Source of the DNA: Rotaria socialis
Lineage: Eukaryota; Rotifera; Eurotatoria; Philodinida; Philodinidae
Direction: 5' to 3'
Length of the DNA: 64,000 nucleotides
Assembly: GCA_905331475.1 (NCBI GenBank)
Contig: CAJNYU010002676.1
Location: 210,698 to 274,697, forward strand
Part shown: piece after piece, positions 27,750 to 39,500 of the stretch
How the letters are laid out: each line of letters begins with the position of its first letter
Numbering within the stretch: the first letter of the stretch is position 1
The notes under the pieces: model-generated
What the model saw: the letters and a program-made list of their open reading frames with translations, nothing else
The model's database searches: none
What the model was told of the DNA's origin: nothing
Program-made: the position numbers and the translations under genes

Positions 27750-30573
27750 TTATGTATAAGACAGTATTTGTAAATCATATTCACCGTCGATCTATTTGAA
27801 AAAAAGAACAATTTTTTGTTTTAATATAATCATTTCGTTAGCTATTATCTTACATCAAATCGTTTGATATGTTCAGGTCCATAATCTGATTGTTGCATTT
27901 TAGCGCATATTGTCCACATGGCTTGTAGATGTTGGGAAAGTTCATTCATTGTTGGTATATTCTGTGAAGGACATAAACAATAGTCTTGTTTGTAGTATAT
28001 TAACAGTAGGATTACTTACAGCAAATGCCGGTTCTGTCATTTGATCATCGTTAATTAATGTAGTCGCGAGTAAACGTTCAATTGACGGTTTACGCTAGAC
28101 AAGGATGAATTTATTGAAAGGTTATATACTGAAATTTCCGAGCAAAAAAAAGCTACCATACATCTTTTATCGGTATTGTTTGGTTATGAATTTTAACGTT
28201 ATCAATAGTAAAATCTTTCCAAATCGATGATGGCTGTTGAAGTAAAAACCGTATTTGATAGATAGCACGTGGCATAAAGATCAACTAAAAGAAGAATAAC
28301 TCTGATTGCGAAGAAATTCCTCTTGAAATACCTGTTTTTGACCGAGTGTAATATGACTATTACTACCAAGTTCCCCATGTGGTGATTCCATCAATCGATA
28401 CCGTTTCAAGCAAACATGCCATTCATCTAATTAAATTACTGAGAGTATTACTCGTATCTTAACAATTCTGATCCATCGTACATAATCTTATAAAAATCAT
28501 GGATATCAGTTAAGCTGTTATAATGAAATGCAGATCGAATGATTATGATATCTCATCGGTTAATTATCTTATTCGTTGTGTTTTTTATTTGCCGCTAAAT
28601 ATATTACGCTAGCTGCTAAACGTCCTAAAAAGATGTCGATGCTTTCGCTTAGGTCGATCGAACTATTAAATGTTGAGTGATTATCACAAATGTTAATTAA
28701 CACCTTTCTCTTCTGTAATTTTACTACAATGTTCAATTAAGAAAATCGTACGATGATGAACTTCTACGTGACTTGAAAAGATTTCGATTTGTTTTTCTCG
28801 AATACAAAGCTAAACAATGTTCTGTCAACATTGTCTTTTAGCTTTATTTGACATATTGACTTTTCTATTAAGCTTTTAGAGATTGTGGTTTTGTGTTACT
28901 GCGCATAAAAAAAGACATGCTATCTGTCAGGAAATGTCGAGAGCTAAAGTAAAAGGGCGGATTGATGTAAAGATCAGTTAAATACATCATTGGCTAAAGT
29001 TATGTCCATGCTAAAAACCAAATGATATATTTACATGCCCTTGTCTTTTTTCAGAAATGCGTTCTACCGGCAAAGATCTCGCATATGTGAGTGAAGCCAA
29101 CTATCAGCTAGGTAGATTTGAAGCGTAAGAAAACTATAGGCAAAATATTATGGGAAAAAACTGACTAAACTAAAAGCGGACACAATTTGATGATGAGATA
29201 AATTCATGCTGTTTTATAGCAATACTTTCACATATATAGATATTTATATATAGAGCAAGAAAAATGCATAAAGAAAGATGTAAAAGTCGATATCTTCGAG
29301 GGTCTGTTTCTATCTAAGAAAAACAAAACGGAAACAATCCAATTCTATCCTTTAAAGATCAACGAGTCAATATCATGATCGATTTAATGAAATTTAATAC
29401 GACGTAAAGATTTTTATTTTCTTAACACGAATAAATAATAATAACAAAACTATAATAGAAGAAGATTTCAAACACTTGGCTATACCCGAATGAATAAATT
29501 CTCCAGGGATGTCGTATGTCATATTCTTTGTTGACGTTTTTATTATTATAATGATGGAGAAGAAATTATTTAAGCATTAGTTGTTTTTATTATTTTCTAA
29601 ATGAAACTTGTAGTTATCGGAGCCAAAAAGACACAGTCGCAACGGACAAATACGACTATTGGGATAGCCTTTTATTACAATTCTATATCTTTCTATTGTA
29701 GGTAGAGGCACCAATGCTTTTTGTACTAGTAGTTAAGTACATGGAATCCATATACGATCTTAATGGCTTGTGTAAGGTCACGGAAATATGCATAAATATT
29801 CAACTAAGGGTCATCTATTAGGTGTAAAGTATTGCTCTGTTAATGGAGCCTTCTATTTGACAACATAATACATTTACATAGTAATTATTTCAAATACGAC
29901 TATAGTTATGAGAAAAAAACGATCATCTAAAATACAAGCTGCTATTGTTTTTTCATACCCTCAACTAAGATTATCAATCAAAATTGTGCTTCTCGAGTAT
30001 TTGTTTAATTATATATCTGATCGAATAATATAAAAGATGATCTAACATTCTTCTATTCAACATGATTAAATTTTTCATAAGTTTAACAGGTCGTCGCACT
30101 TAAGAAATTGTGAGAACTGCCCTAAATCACTGTCCATTTAATACAGTTAACATGTTATTATTTCCCGTCAATAATAAAATCCCTGTACTGATTTACTACT
30201 AAGTAAATAGAGTAATCTGTCAAAATATTTTCTTTTACGAAGCGTAAGAATGGCGAATTTTAAAATCATTTAAGCACTTGTAAGGGATTCTGCGAGGAAT
30301 ATATTTTCAGTCATAAATTTTACCATCTGCATGTTGTTTGATTTTAATGGATAGAAAAGCCGTATAATCATTAACGAATTCGATCGATGTAAAATTCTAC
30401 AAAATTTAAATAAAAATATGCTTTCTTACTATTTAATCACAAATAAAATCTACTTTAATCGGAGCATCATTGCATTTCCATGTATACATTTTACATCCCG
30501 ATTGCATTAATGCATTTGGGCGATCTTGAAGTGATAGTTGAGTTTGTTCTTTGAAATTAATTATTGTTGTCAT
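27750..30573 (-). CDS. NICN1: Nicolin-1 (tubulin polyglutamylase complex subunit)
   Basis: Seven exons on the minus strand: 30573-30454, 30396-30324, 28426-28332, 28284-28162, 28094-28020, 27961-27854, 27791-27750. They total 636 bases, giving 211 residues against 213 in human nicolin. All junctions keep frame with GT-AG ends; intron 2 splits the codon before E-W-H-V-C-L. Family matches seen: DYTAFLSIKIKQ, W-H-V-C-L-K-R-Y-R-L-M, IRFLLQQPSSIWKDFTIDNV, LQAMWTICAKM, and the end IKRFD-IDGEYDLQILSYT-stop, which mirrors the vertebrate C terminus. Nicolin copurifies with the neuronal tubulin polyglutamylase complex (PGs5), which adds glutamates to tubulin tails. The exons are so short that no long ORF marks the gene. 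Intron 2 is about 1.9 kb, far above the local norm. The start lies 204 bp from the divergent ERLEC1 start. Confidence 0.92.
28427..30323 (-). other. 1.9-kb intron of NICN1
   Basis: This is the single long intron between NICN1 exons 2 and 3. It is AT-rich and contains no ORF or tRNA-like cloverleaf that I recognise on either strand. It includes a hairpin-forming sequence at 28806-28845, with arms AAAGCTAAA plus ACAATGTT and their complements, and a 3-base asymmetry. No terminal repeats marking an inserted element were found by eye. Confidence 0.6.
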
Positions 30574-30777
30574 TTCTAACTTTATGAATCAATTTCTTTT
30601 CATTCAAGCATATGTTTCTATAACGATGCAGGCGATCAGCAAGAAAAGACAGATGTCGCGTTTGTTCTTTCATTGGAGACCTTAAATCACCCAATAAGTA
30701 AATTACAAAAAAATCAACCAAGTTTATTGAGAAAATTTAGTAATTCCTTTTATTTATTTTCCCTCTATAGATAAATC
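30574..30777. promoter_or_regulatory. 204-bp bidirectional promoter region NICN1/ERLEC1
   Basis: The start codons of nicolin-1 (-) and ERLEC1 (+) are separated by only 204 bp, so promoter and leader elements of both genes must be compressed here. Acceptor-like sequences lie immediately before both starts: GTTAG three bases before the NICN1 ATG region, and CCCTCTATAG seven bases before the ERLEC1 ATG. No named element was recognised. Confidence 0.5.
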
Positions 30778-33435
30778 ATGGTGTTATTCTTCCAAATTAT
30801 TTACACAATTTTATGTTTAATTCCATTATCAAATACAATCTTGGAAGATGACATTCTCTATGATATCAAATGGCAGCCCGAATTAACATCCGTATGAATA
30901 TTTGACTAGAAAAAAACTTTTGTTTATTTCATTTTCTTTCAGCCCATTGATCTTGATAATAGTTATACATTTGCATCCAATCGAAAAGAAAATTATCTAT
31001 GTACCCTCCCGATCGTTCAAACAACAGTTCCGGTATGATTATCGGTTGTGCTTCCTTCGTACAAGGTGATTCTATATTTAGACATCAACGGATACTGTTC
31101 TACTATCTGATATTGAACGATTATTAGAAAATTTACATTCTAAAACATCATGTGTATACCGAGTAAGTTGACTTTCTGAAACTTTACCCAACATCTATTG
31201 CGATTGATTATAGTTGGATCCATATTGGACATACGAATTATGTCACGGTATACATGTTAGACAATATCATGATACAAAGATTGCAGGCAAAGTAAATTTG
31301 CATTTATTCGAAAGAGACTTATACTACAAGTGTCAACATTAAATTTTTAGAAATCAATTATTCAAGAGTATCACTTAGGTTATTATCATGCAGAACAACA
31401 AGATGTTTCAACAGATTCTGAAGGTCAATCAGTACTAAAGGTAACTACAAAATATTCTACTATTTAAATTCTTTTTTTTGTTCGAATTAGATTCATCATA
31501 AAACGATCTATAATAATAAAACTCCGATGTTAGCTGTTCGATATACAGAAGGTACAACATGTGAAATTAATGCAAATCAACCACGTGAAACTGTTGTTTA
31601 CTATGGTAAATAATGTCAAAAAAAAAACATTTTGGCAAAGATTTCACGTTTTCTTTTTGTGTTTAGTATGTGATGAACGAGGTAGTGATGGAATATTAAA
31701 TTTTGAAGAAGTATCATCCTGCTATTATGAAATTATTGTGGCTTCGAGATGGCTATGTAAATTGCCAGCGTTTAGGTAAATTGATTAGCGACAAAAAGCC
31801 GAGGATATGAAATGTATAAACCAAGATGAAAGCTGCGTGAGATATGGCTTAGAAGTGTTTCAAAACCTTAATTCTTTCCTTCACATGAGACCGATCACAC
31901 AGTTAACCTAGAGCAGCATCACAGCTCTGAATATAAGACACTAAATTTTATTTCAGACCAAATTACCCATTGAGCTTTTAATACATGCAATAATTTGAAT
32001 GCAGTCATTTGCTTCCTACACAAACTTCGATTCATTGTGTAATAGTGATGTTTTTAAGATGAGGAAGTAGACAATCTTGAGTTTCAAAAGTTACTGTCAA
32101 CCATTTAACTTGAAACATCAGAGCGATATGAATGTTTTTGTCACCTAATTGCAAAAGATATATATTTTTTTCTTTTCAATAGTCCTGTAGAACCAAATCG
32201 ATACAGTATAAATTGTTTTCCAAAAGAGAATGCTCGTCAAAAACCACGTGGTTTAAAGAAGCTTGAAGACGATAGACAATTATCAATGAAAGGTGGTCGG
32301 GCACAATTTACAGTAAGAAAAACATGATTGTGCAATTCTCGGTTGTGCAATTACAACACATGACATATTTATACCTAGATGACAAGCTCCGACGGCACGA
32401 CATTCATCATACAATACCAGTATGGTAATGATGACGATCTTGATGATTTAAATGAACCTTCAATAAAAGATCAAACGAGCAAAGTAACTCCAGCAAGTCC
32501 AAGTGAACAAAAAGAAGTAAATAATAATCAAGCTGCTCGACAAGAACCGTTGGGAAATTTGGGTGTTGATGTTGATCGTGAATTTCTTCAGAATTTTCTG
32601 TCGGGTAAAGAATGTTTACCTGGCGGTACGGGTTGGTGGAAATATGAAATATGTTATGGTCGGCATGTTATTCAATATCATGTAGGAATTTGTCTTTCTT
32701 TTTAATCTGAAGTTTGTTTGTTTTTTAATTTGAAGGAAGAAGGACAACATCGAGTATCGATTCTTCTCGGAACATGGAATCGTGAAAAGCATATTGAATG
32801 GTTGAATAAAAGTCCGAAAAAAAGATCTGCTGGAAATACAAGAGATCGACAGTAGATTTTATTTCCAAAACTATTTTTTTCGTTTTAATCGATTGAAAAT
32901 CCTTAGATTTGTTTCATTGTATTATACCGATGGCGATACATGTGATGTAACAAAAACTCGACGCGTTGTTGAAGTTAAATTAAGGTAGTGTAAACAACAG
33001 AAGTGAAAATTCAATCAAATAAATTTATCCTATTTAGATGTTCTAAGAAAACCGATAAATCTCATGCAACATCCATGTATCTTGTAGAACCGGAAACATG
33101 TTCCTATGTGCTAGGGGTATGTATTCTACATATAAATGTTACGGTTAAGATTCAAATTTTAAAGAAATAATTTAATTGTGAAGATTAAAAATCTTGAGGG
33201 TGTGAATTTTCTATTGAATATGAAGCTATAAGAGCATTTTTATCGTACCTGTATATCGCAATTAAAAATATCTTTTTATTTATTTACAATTTCACGCATA
33301 ATGCAAAAAGAATATTTTATATATTAGGTTGAATCGGCACTTTTTTGTAATTTGGCTGACTACACAGATGAATATGGTATTCCTGATAACGAAAAATTAA
33401 TTAAACGTTTTCAACAACCACTACCAGAAAAATAA
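30778..33435 (+). CDS. ERLEC1: Endoplasmic reticulum lectin 1 (two MRH domains)
   Basis: Lumenal ER lectin that recognises mannose-trimmed N-glycans and passes misfolded glycoproteins to the SEL1L-HRD1 degradation machinery. Start ATG at 30778 opens a signal peptide ([20 protein letters not shown]); stop TAA at 33433-33435; about eleven short exons. MRH domain 1 runs from N-Y-L-C-T-L-P through [16 protein letters not shown] to [19 protein letters not shown] linker rich in charged residues follows (32380-32560). MRH domain 2 runs from [20 protein letters not shown], with Q-Y-H, to [15 protein letters not shown]. Domain 2 keeps the Q, R, E and Y positions of the mannose pocket (Q in VIQYH, R in EVKLRC, E and Y around ETCSY). 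Domain 1 appears to lack the Arg, as I recall for ERLEC1 orthologues. OS-9 is the alternative but has only one MRH domain. Confidence 0.94.
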
Positions 33436-33588
33436 CAATTTTTTCTTACTTTTCTGCTTTCTTTTGTCGAATGTATATGGTCTATTTTATTGTTAATTTT
33501 CATTCTTTTCTGTTTGTTTTTGTTTTGTTCATAATGGGATTTTAAAGAACAACTGATCGTATTTCTAGATAAAAGAATAATAATAAAA

Positions 33589-36500
33589 ATGGTAACAAAC
33601 ATGGAATCATTAAAAAATTTTGTTCGATACAGTTGGTATTCATCACCAAAAGTACGTACAAATATTATCAATGATCTTATTGAATCGTTTCAAACAAATC
33701 AAACAGATGGTAGGTTAAAGACAAGTATTTTCTATGATAGACTCATTTGTTTTTGTCTAATCCTGTAAAGATCTACCCGATCCTGCTTTGAAAATATTGG
33801 CTCATACAATAGGTCAACTTATTCCATTGTATACAACGACGAAATCGCGTGTTCTTCTTAGTAGACTTTTGGATGCAGTTATCCGGAAATATAAAGAAAG
33901 AATTTTGAAATTAATTATCCATGCATTCGATGTTCAGTCACGTACAATTTGTAAAGTACATTCACAGTATGTCTAATTAGACACTTGTTTTTTTCTTCTC
34001 ACGAGAATTTGATTTTCCATTGTAGCCGTAATGCACGATTTCAAGCCGATTACGGTTTTATTTATATGTCAAACATTGTACTAGCAAGTAATGGAATAGC
34101 AATCGAAGAAGAAACCGATAAATTGATTGTAAGGCCTCATTGATTTATTTATTTTTAAAAATTTTTAATTCCCAATAAATATTCTTGTTTGTTTCGTTTT
34201 CAGTTATTAATCGTGTCAAGATTTATTTCAACTTTATTGGCTGATTCATCCACTTCTGCAGGATTGATATTAGTTGACAAACGTCTGAATCATCTATTCA
34301 AACAGGTATATGACGCAATCATCTCCCATCATGATAATTGATTTACATAAATATCCTAATCGGACTAACTTGACTACTGAATTTCCAGTAGTTTCGAAGC
34401 ATCTCCTTGCAATGAATTGAAACTTCGAAATTATAATCGCTACGAATAGAAAAAGCATAGAATGAAATTTTTGATACTACAAAATAATCCATTTCAGCGT
34501 TTGATTACTAGCAATACGGATGTCTTTAGAGAAAAAAGTCTTACAATTCGAAGCAACAAACTGAATCATTTTTTATACGTACTTGCTTTCAGGTTCCAAC
34601 ACTAGTCGAAAGTTGGGTAAATTTATTAAATTCAATATCTGAACCTGATCTAGCTCATTTGGGCTTGATCAGTGCTCTATTATATTGTCTGAAAACTAAA
34701 GAAACAACATTATATGAACAAATCAAAGTAAAATTTCGACATTATCCTACAACAATAAACAAAATCTGCATCTTCTTTTGCTAGACCATTGGTATTGATT
34801 CCTATGCAAAATTAATTCTTGGTACAAGAACAAAACCTTATGAAACAGCGTTAAAACCTTGTAATGAAATTTTAAGTGCAATGGATCTTGAATCCTTCAA
34901 AACAAAAGTTTATCCAGTATTGAATCGATCACTTCTTCGTAATCCGGAAGTTATCATCGAAGGTACATTTTTCTTTTGTCATTGATTATTCAACCAAAAT
35001 TTCTATTTATTTTTCGAATAGCTGTACCACCATTGCTCAGTAGTTTATCATTCGATTTAAGTTATACTGCCAATGAACTTTCTAAACAATTAGCTCGTAA
35101 GTAATTTCATTCGAGAAAATCAAACCGTTCAATTAATGTTCACATGTGTATTCTAGCACCATTGATATCAAAAACTGAAAGTTTAGAAGCATCTGCATTA
35201 GCTTCATTTCGTACTCTTGCCAAACAAATTTCAAATGGTGAAACCATCATCAGTATCGTTCAATATTTATTCAATATTTTCAATGGTATAGACAACAGAA
35301 GAGATTATTTTTGATTAATGACGTTTCTGTTTCTTTTTCGATAGGAACTGAATCTTCTGTGAATAAACTATCGGTGATAAGTCAACGTGAAAATTTGCTA
35401 AGTGCAATCGGTGCATTTAGTCGATCGCCAAGTACAAGCATATCACAAGATGATATCTTGAAAATACTCGACAAATATTTCTATCCAATGATTCAACAAG
35501 AAGTCCATGAAGGTCTTATTTGTCATATGTTACAACAAATGGCTAGTTGGTGTTCAAGATTAACTAATACCAATCAAGCATTAACGGACTTTTTTAAAGT
35601 AATAAAGTTATTTCCATTCGTTTTATGAAGAATTTCCGCTGTTTTTGTTTTCTTATCGAAAATAGAAAGGACTTGAACAAAAGAATACTACTGCAATTAC
35701 ACGAGCAGCGTATCTTCAATGTATTTTAGTGACATATAAAGGTGAGAAAATGATATTTGGAGGGAAATTTGAAAATTTTCTTTCTACTTTCAAGAGGATA
35801 ATTTAACTGGTTTAATACCAATGCATACAATATTAATGGCACCATACGAACGTGGTGTAAACCAATCGACGTTAATCAATTGTCTTCATGAAGCATTATT
35901 AGCTGCACTTATTATGATAAACATAGCTCAAATGAATTCTTCCTATGGTAAAATAAAAAATGACTTTTTAAAATACACATTTTTTCTTAATTAGACAACA
36001 AATTAACAGCATTATGGTCTTCGTTAAACGATAGCAAAAAACAAATTTTTACCACAGATAAATTTCAAAAAGAAATTAATCCAGCTGGTGAGTATCATAA
36101 AATTTGAGAAATATTTTCCGAGGCAGATTTTCGGGAATAACATCTTCATTTAGCCTCGTTTTGATATTTACACGAGAGAGATTTTGTGAAAATTTTAGGT
36201 GCTCGCGTTTTCTTTCAATTATATGAACAACTTCATGGAACATTACACATTCAAGATATGGTGTATGTTTAATTTTTATTAAATTTTTCGATGTAAAGAT
36301 AAAACATTTTCTAGTCCATACACTCGAACATTTATTTATTTAATTTTGCATTCATCCTATGACGTACGCAAACCAGCCTATGATATCATTCGTCGTCTTG
36401 TTAATAATTTACGTTCAACTGACACCGATATAAGTTTAGCACTCTTAACTGGATTAACTTCATTTCTTGATCATTTTCAAGTGACGGTAAGAAAGAAAGA

Positions 36501-39500
36501 ATGATATTTTCTCCTCGAATAATTCGAAACGAAGAATATTTTGATTTAGAATGAAACCTCATCGAATGATGACGCAAATCAACAATTGAACTTAACAACA
36601 GTTTCGAAAGCTTTTGAGGAAACAATTCTATGTATAGCTAAATCAATGCGAATGCAGGATGAAAAATTCAAACAAACTCTAGCTAATCGAGCGTTACTTG
36701 CTTGTTGTTCAAGTTCAATTTTACTTTCAAGTAGTGAAAAACTTTGGCTCAAATTTCTTTATCTTATATTCGATAAAAAACAGAATGAAGCAGAAGATTA
36801 TTTTAAAAATAACGTGAACTCTCTTGTTCAAATTTGTACAACAAATCAACGATTAACAAAAGTAATCATATATAGACACTGCTCATGAAAGAAATCTTAT
36901 CCCGAATCTCTTTAGCTGGTTCCAGCAACAAAAATTAAAACTTAATATTTCTCTATTTTATTAGGAACAAATATCAGCTATAAGTCTTCTATGTTCAATA
37001 AAACCAAATCTTTTCTTAAAATCTTTTCTACAAATTGCTTATGAACGTCTTCAACCTGCTAGCTATTTATTAGTCAGCAAACGATCATATGAAATAATGA
37101 AAACACCGCCAGGCGAAGTATATGATAAAAGCGTTCTGGAAAGGTAAGTGTGACAAAATTCGATTTTTTGTGTTGTAATAAAAGGTTAATCCGTGCTCTA
37201 GTATATTGAAACATGAAGCAAAAGACACAGGAAATGTTAAACGAGAAAGTAAAAATTATTCCTATAAAGAACAAATGGCTGCACGAGAATTGGAAAAGGA
37301 ATTAGCTGCAAAACAAAATAAAGCTGCTGTTCCACAATTAACGAAAAAACAACAAGAAATGCTTCAACAACAACTCGACCAAGAACAAGCAACTCGTGAT
37401 AATGTTAAAAAAGTAAAACTTCGATGTTTGATTATTTTTGTTTCGAACTGCTTTTCCTATAAAGATCGACGAAGATGCAAAGAATGTTTTTGAAATATTT
37501 ACAAATATTGTTAAAAGTACTCAAGAACTATTTATCCCTTATCTTGGTGAACTTGTCGCTCATATTTGGCCAACATTAAAATCACCAGTAGCGTTTAATT
37601 ATGCTAAAGATTTATATATTGCTCTCGTACCGATCGTCTTCATGAATGATAAAGATACATTTGGTAATTATTTTAATCAGTCATGTTTATGTTTCGAATG
37701 TTTCCTTTTAAAGGTTACGCAATCGCTTATTTGGCTGTGCGACTAAATTCTGATCCATCAACGGTTCAACAGCAATTAGATAAATGTTGGCTTCAAGAAG
37801 ATCTATTGGTCGCTATTGAACGTTTACTTGCATGTCTCTATGAAAATACACAACAAGCTAAAAAATTCAATCAATTGTCGATTGCAAGACTTGACTATTG
37901 TCTACCTTTATTTAAAGTTCGTTTTACAAAATCATGACTGAATGAAATCTTTATATTGGTATGAATTTAGAATATCGTCAGCCATTCAAAATGCACAAAT
38001 GAATGGACAACATCAATCTTAAATATTTGTCGAGAATATTTTTCAGCAGTTTCAACATCGGATCCTGATGTAAGATTTATATTTATTCGAGAGAATGTCG
38101 GATAAAGTTCTTGAAACTACTATCCTAAGACTAGCGACCAATAAAAATCGTCCTTATCGGAATCGGACATTTGTTGAATAACGAGAAGTTTCAAAATATT
38201 GTTGATTTTAGAATCATCCATCGTTATTACCGCGTCGGGATCTTATTCGTTTATTTCTCGATATCAATGCTGTATCAAAATCTATTCAAGTTCAAGTAAA
38301 TTATTGCTTGTGATCCACAAAATGAAATCATTTTCGTAAATTTTTAGAATGATGCATCTGAAATGTTGGAAAAACTGTGTGAATTATTTTGTACATATGA
38401 AAGCGATGATGATATTCAAGTTTTACTTGACAATCTTCAATCGTCTATTCCAAGTGTACGAGAAAGTTGTGTACTGGTAAGTTTACTTCGATTTGATTAA
38501 CTAGTCTTTTCTCATTATCTAATTGAATAGTCATTGAAAAAACTAGTCACCCGATTACATAAAGTACATCCAACACTCGAAGCTGATATTGCGCGTCGTT
38601 TATTAATCGTATGCGAAGATCCTGAAGAACATGTGAAAAAAATTGCTACCGAGTATAATATTTGATCTGCTTGTTTTGGCAATCGAACATGCGAAATCTA
38701 TTGGTTTGTTTTTTAAAATAGATTATGGCCTCAAACAAATTTAAAAGTCAAATCAGAAAATGTTAGAGACTTTCTTAGAGATGTTGTTCATCCAGAATAT
38801 TTCGTTCGTGAACCAGCTACACATGCATTACCAAAATTATTAGAAGCATCATTTCCTCAATTAGTACCTTTTATTCTTAGTGATCTTTTCGATATTTATA
38901 CAAAAAATAATAAGGTTAGTTTTGATCATTCTTCAGCGATATGAAATGATAAATTTTTTGTAAAGCTTCCACCTCCAATCGTTGATCAATTTGGCCGACA
39001 AATTCAAGCTCAACCAGTCGATACATGGGAGCCACGTGCTGGTGTAGCAGATTGTCTTTTTCATATGGCATCGCTTGTTGGAAATAATATTGAAGATTTA
39101 TTTAAATTTTACGTTCCAACAGCATTAAATGATCGGCATGCGGATGTTCGTAGTGACATGCTTCGCGCAGCAACATCAACAATTGATATACACGGACGAG
39201 TAATTTATTTCTCTTTGAAAAAGCATATCTATAGTGTCCCTCTATTTGGAGATTAAATACAATGCGTTAATGTCTATACATTGAAATCTTAACTCTTCGG
39301 AAATGAAGTATTAACAGCACTTTTTTTTCTTCTTAGGATCATTTAACAATGTTACTACAAATCATGGAAGACTTTCTTAAAGAAGCTCCTAAAACAGCTG
39401 ATTATGATTCAGTTCGTCAAAACGTTGTTATTCTTATGGGTAAATTAGCTAAAGATATGGATAAAGATAGTACAAAAGTAAAAAACATTCTTGGACAACT

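Noticed and set aside
28427..30323. Nested gene or tRNA in the long NICN1 intron
   Set aside because: No ORF with domain character and no cloverleaf or B-box pattern seen on either strand.
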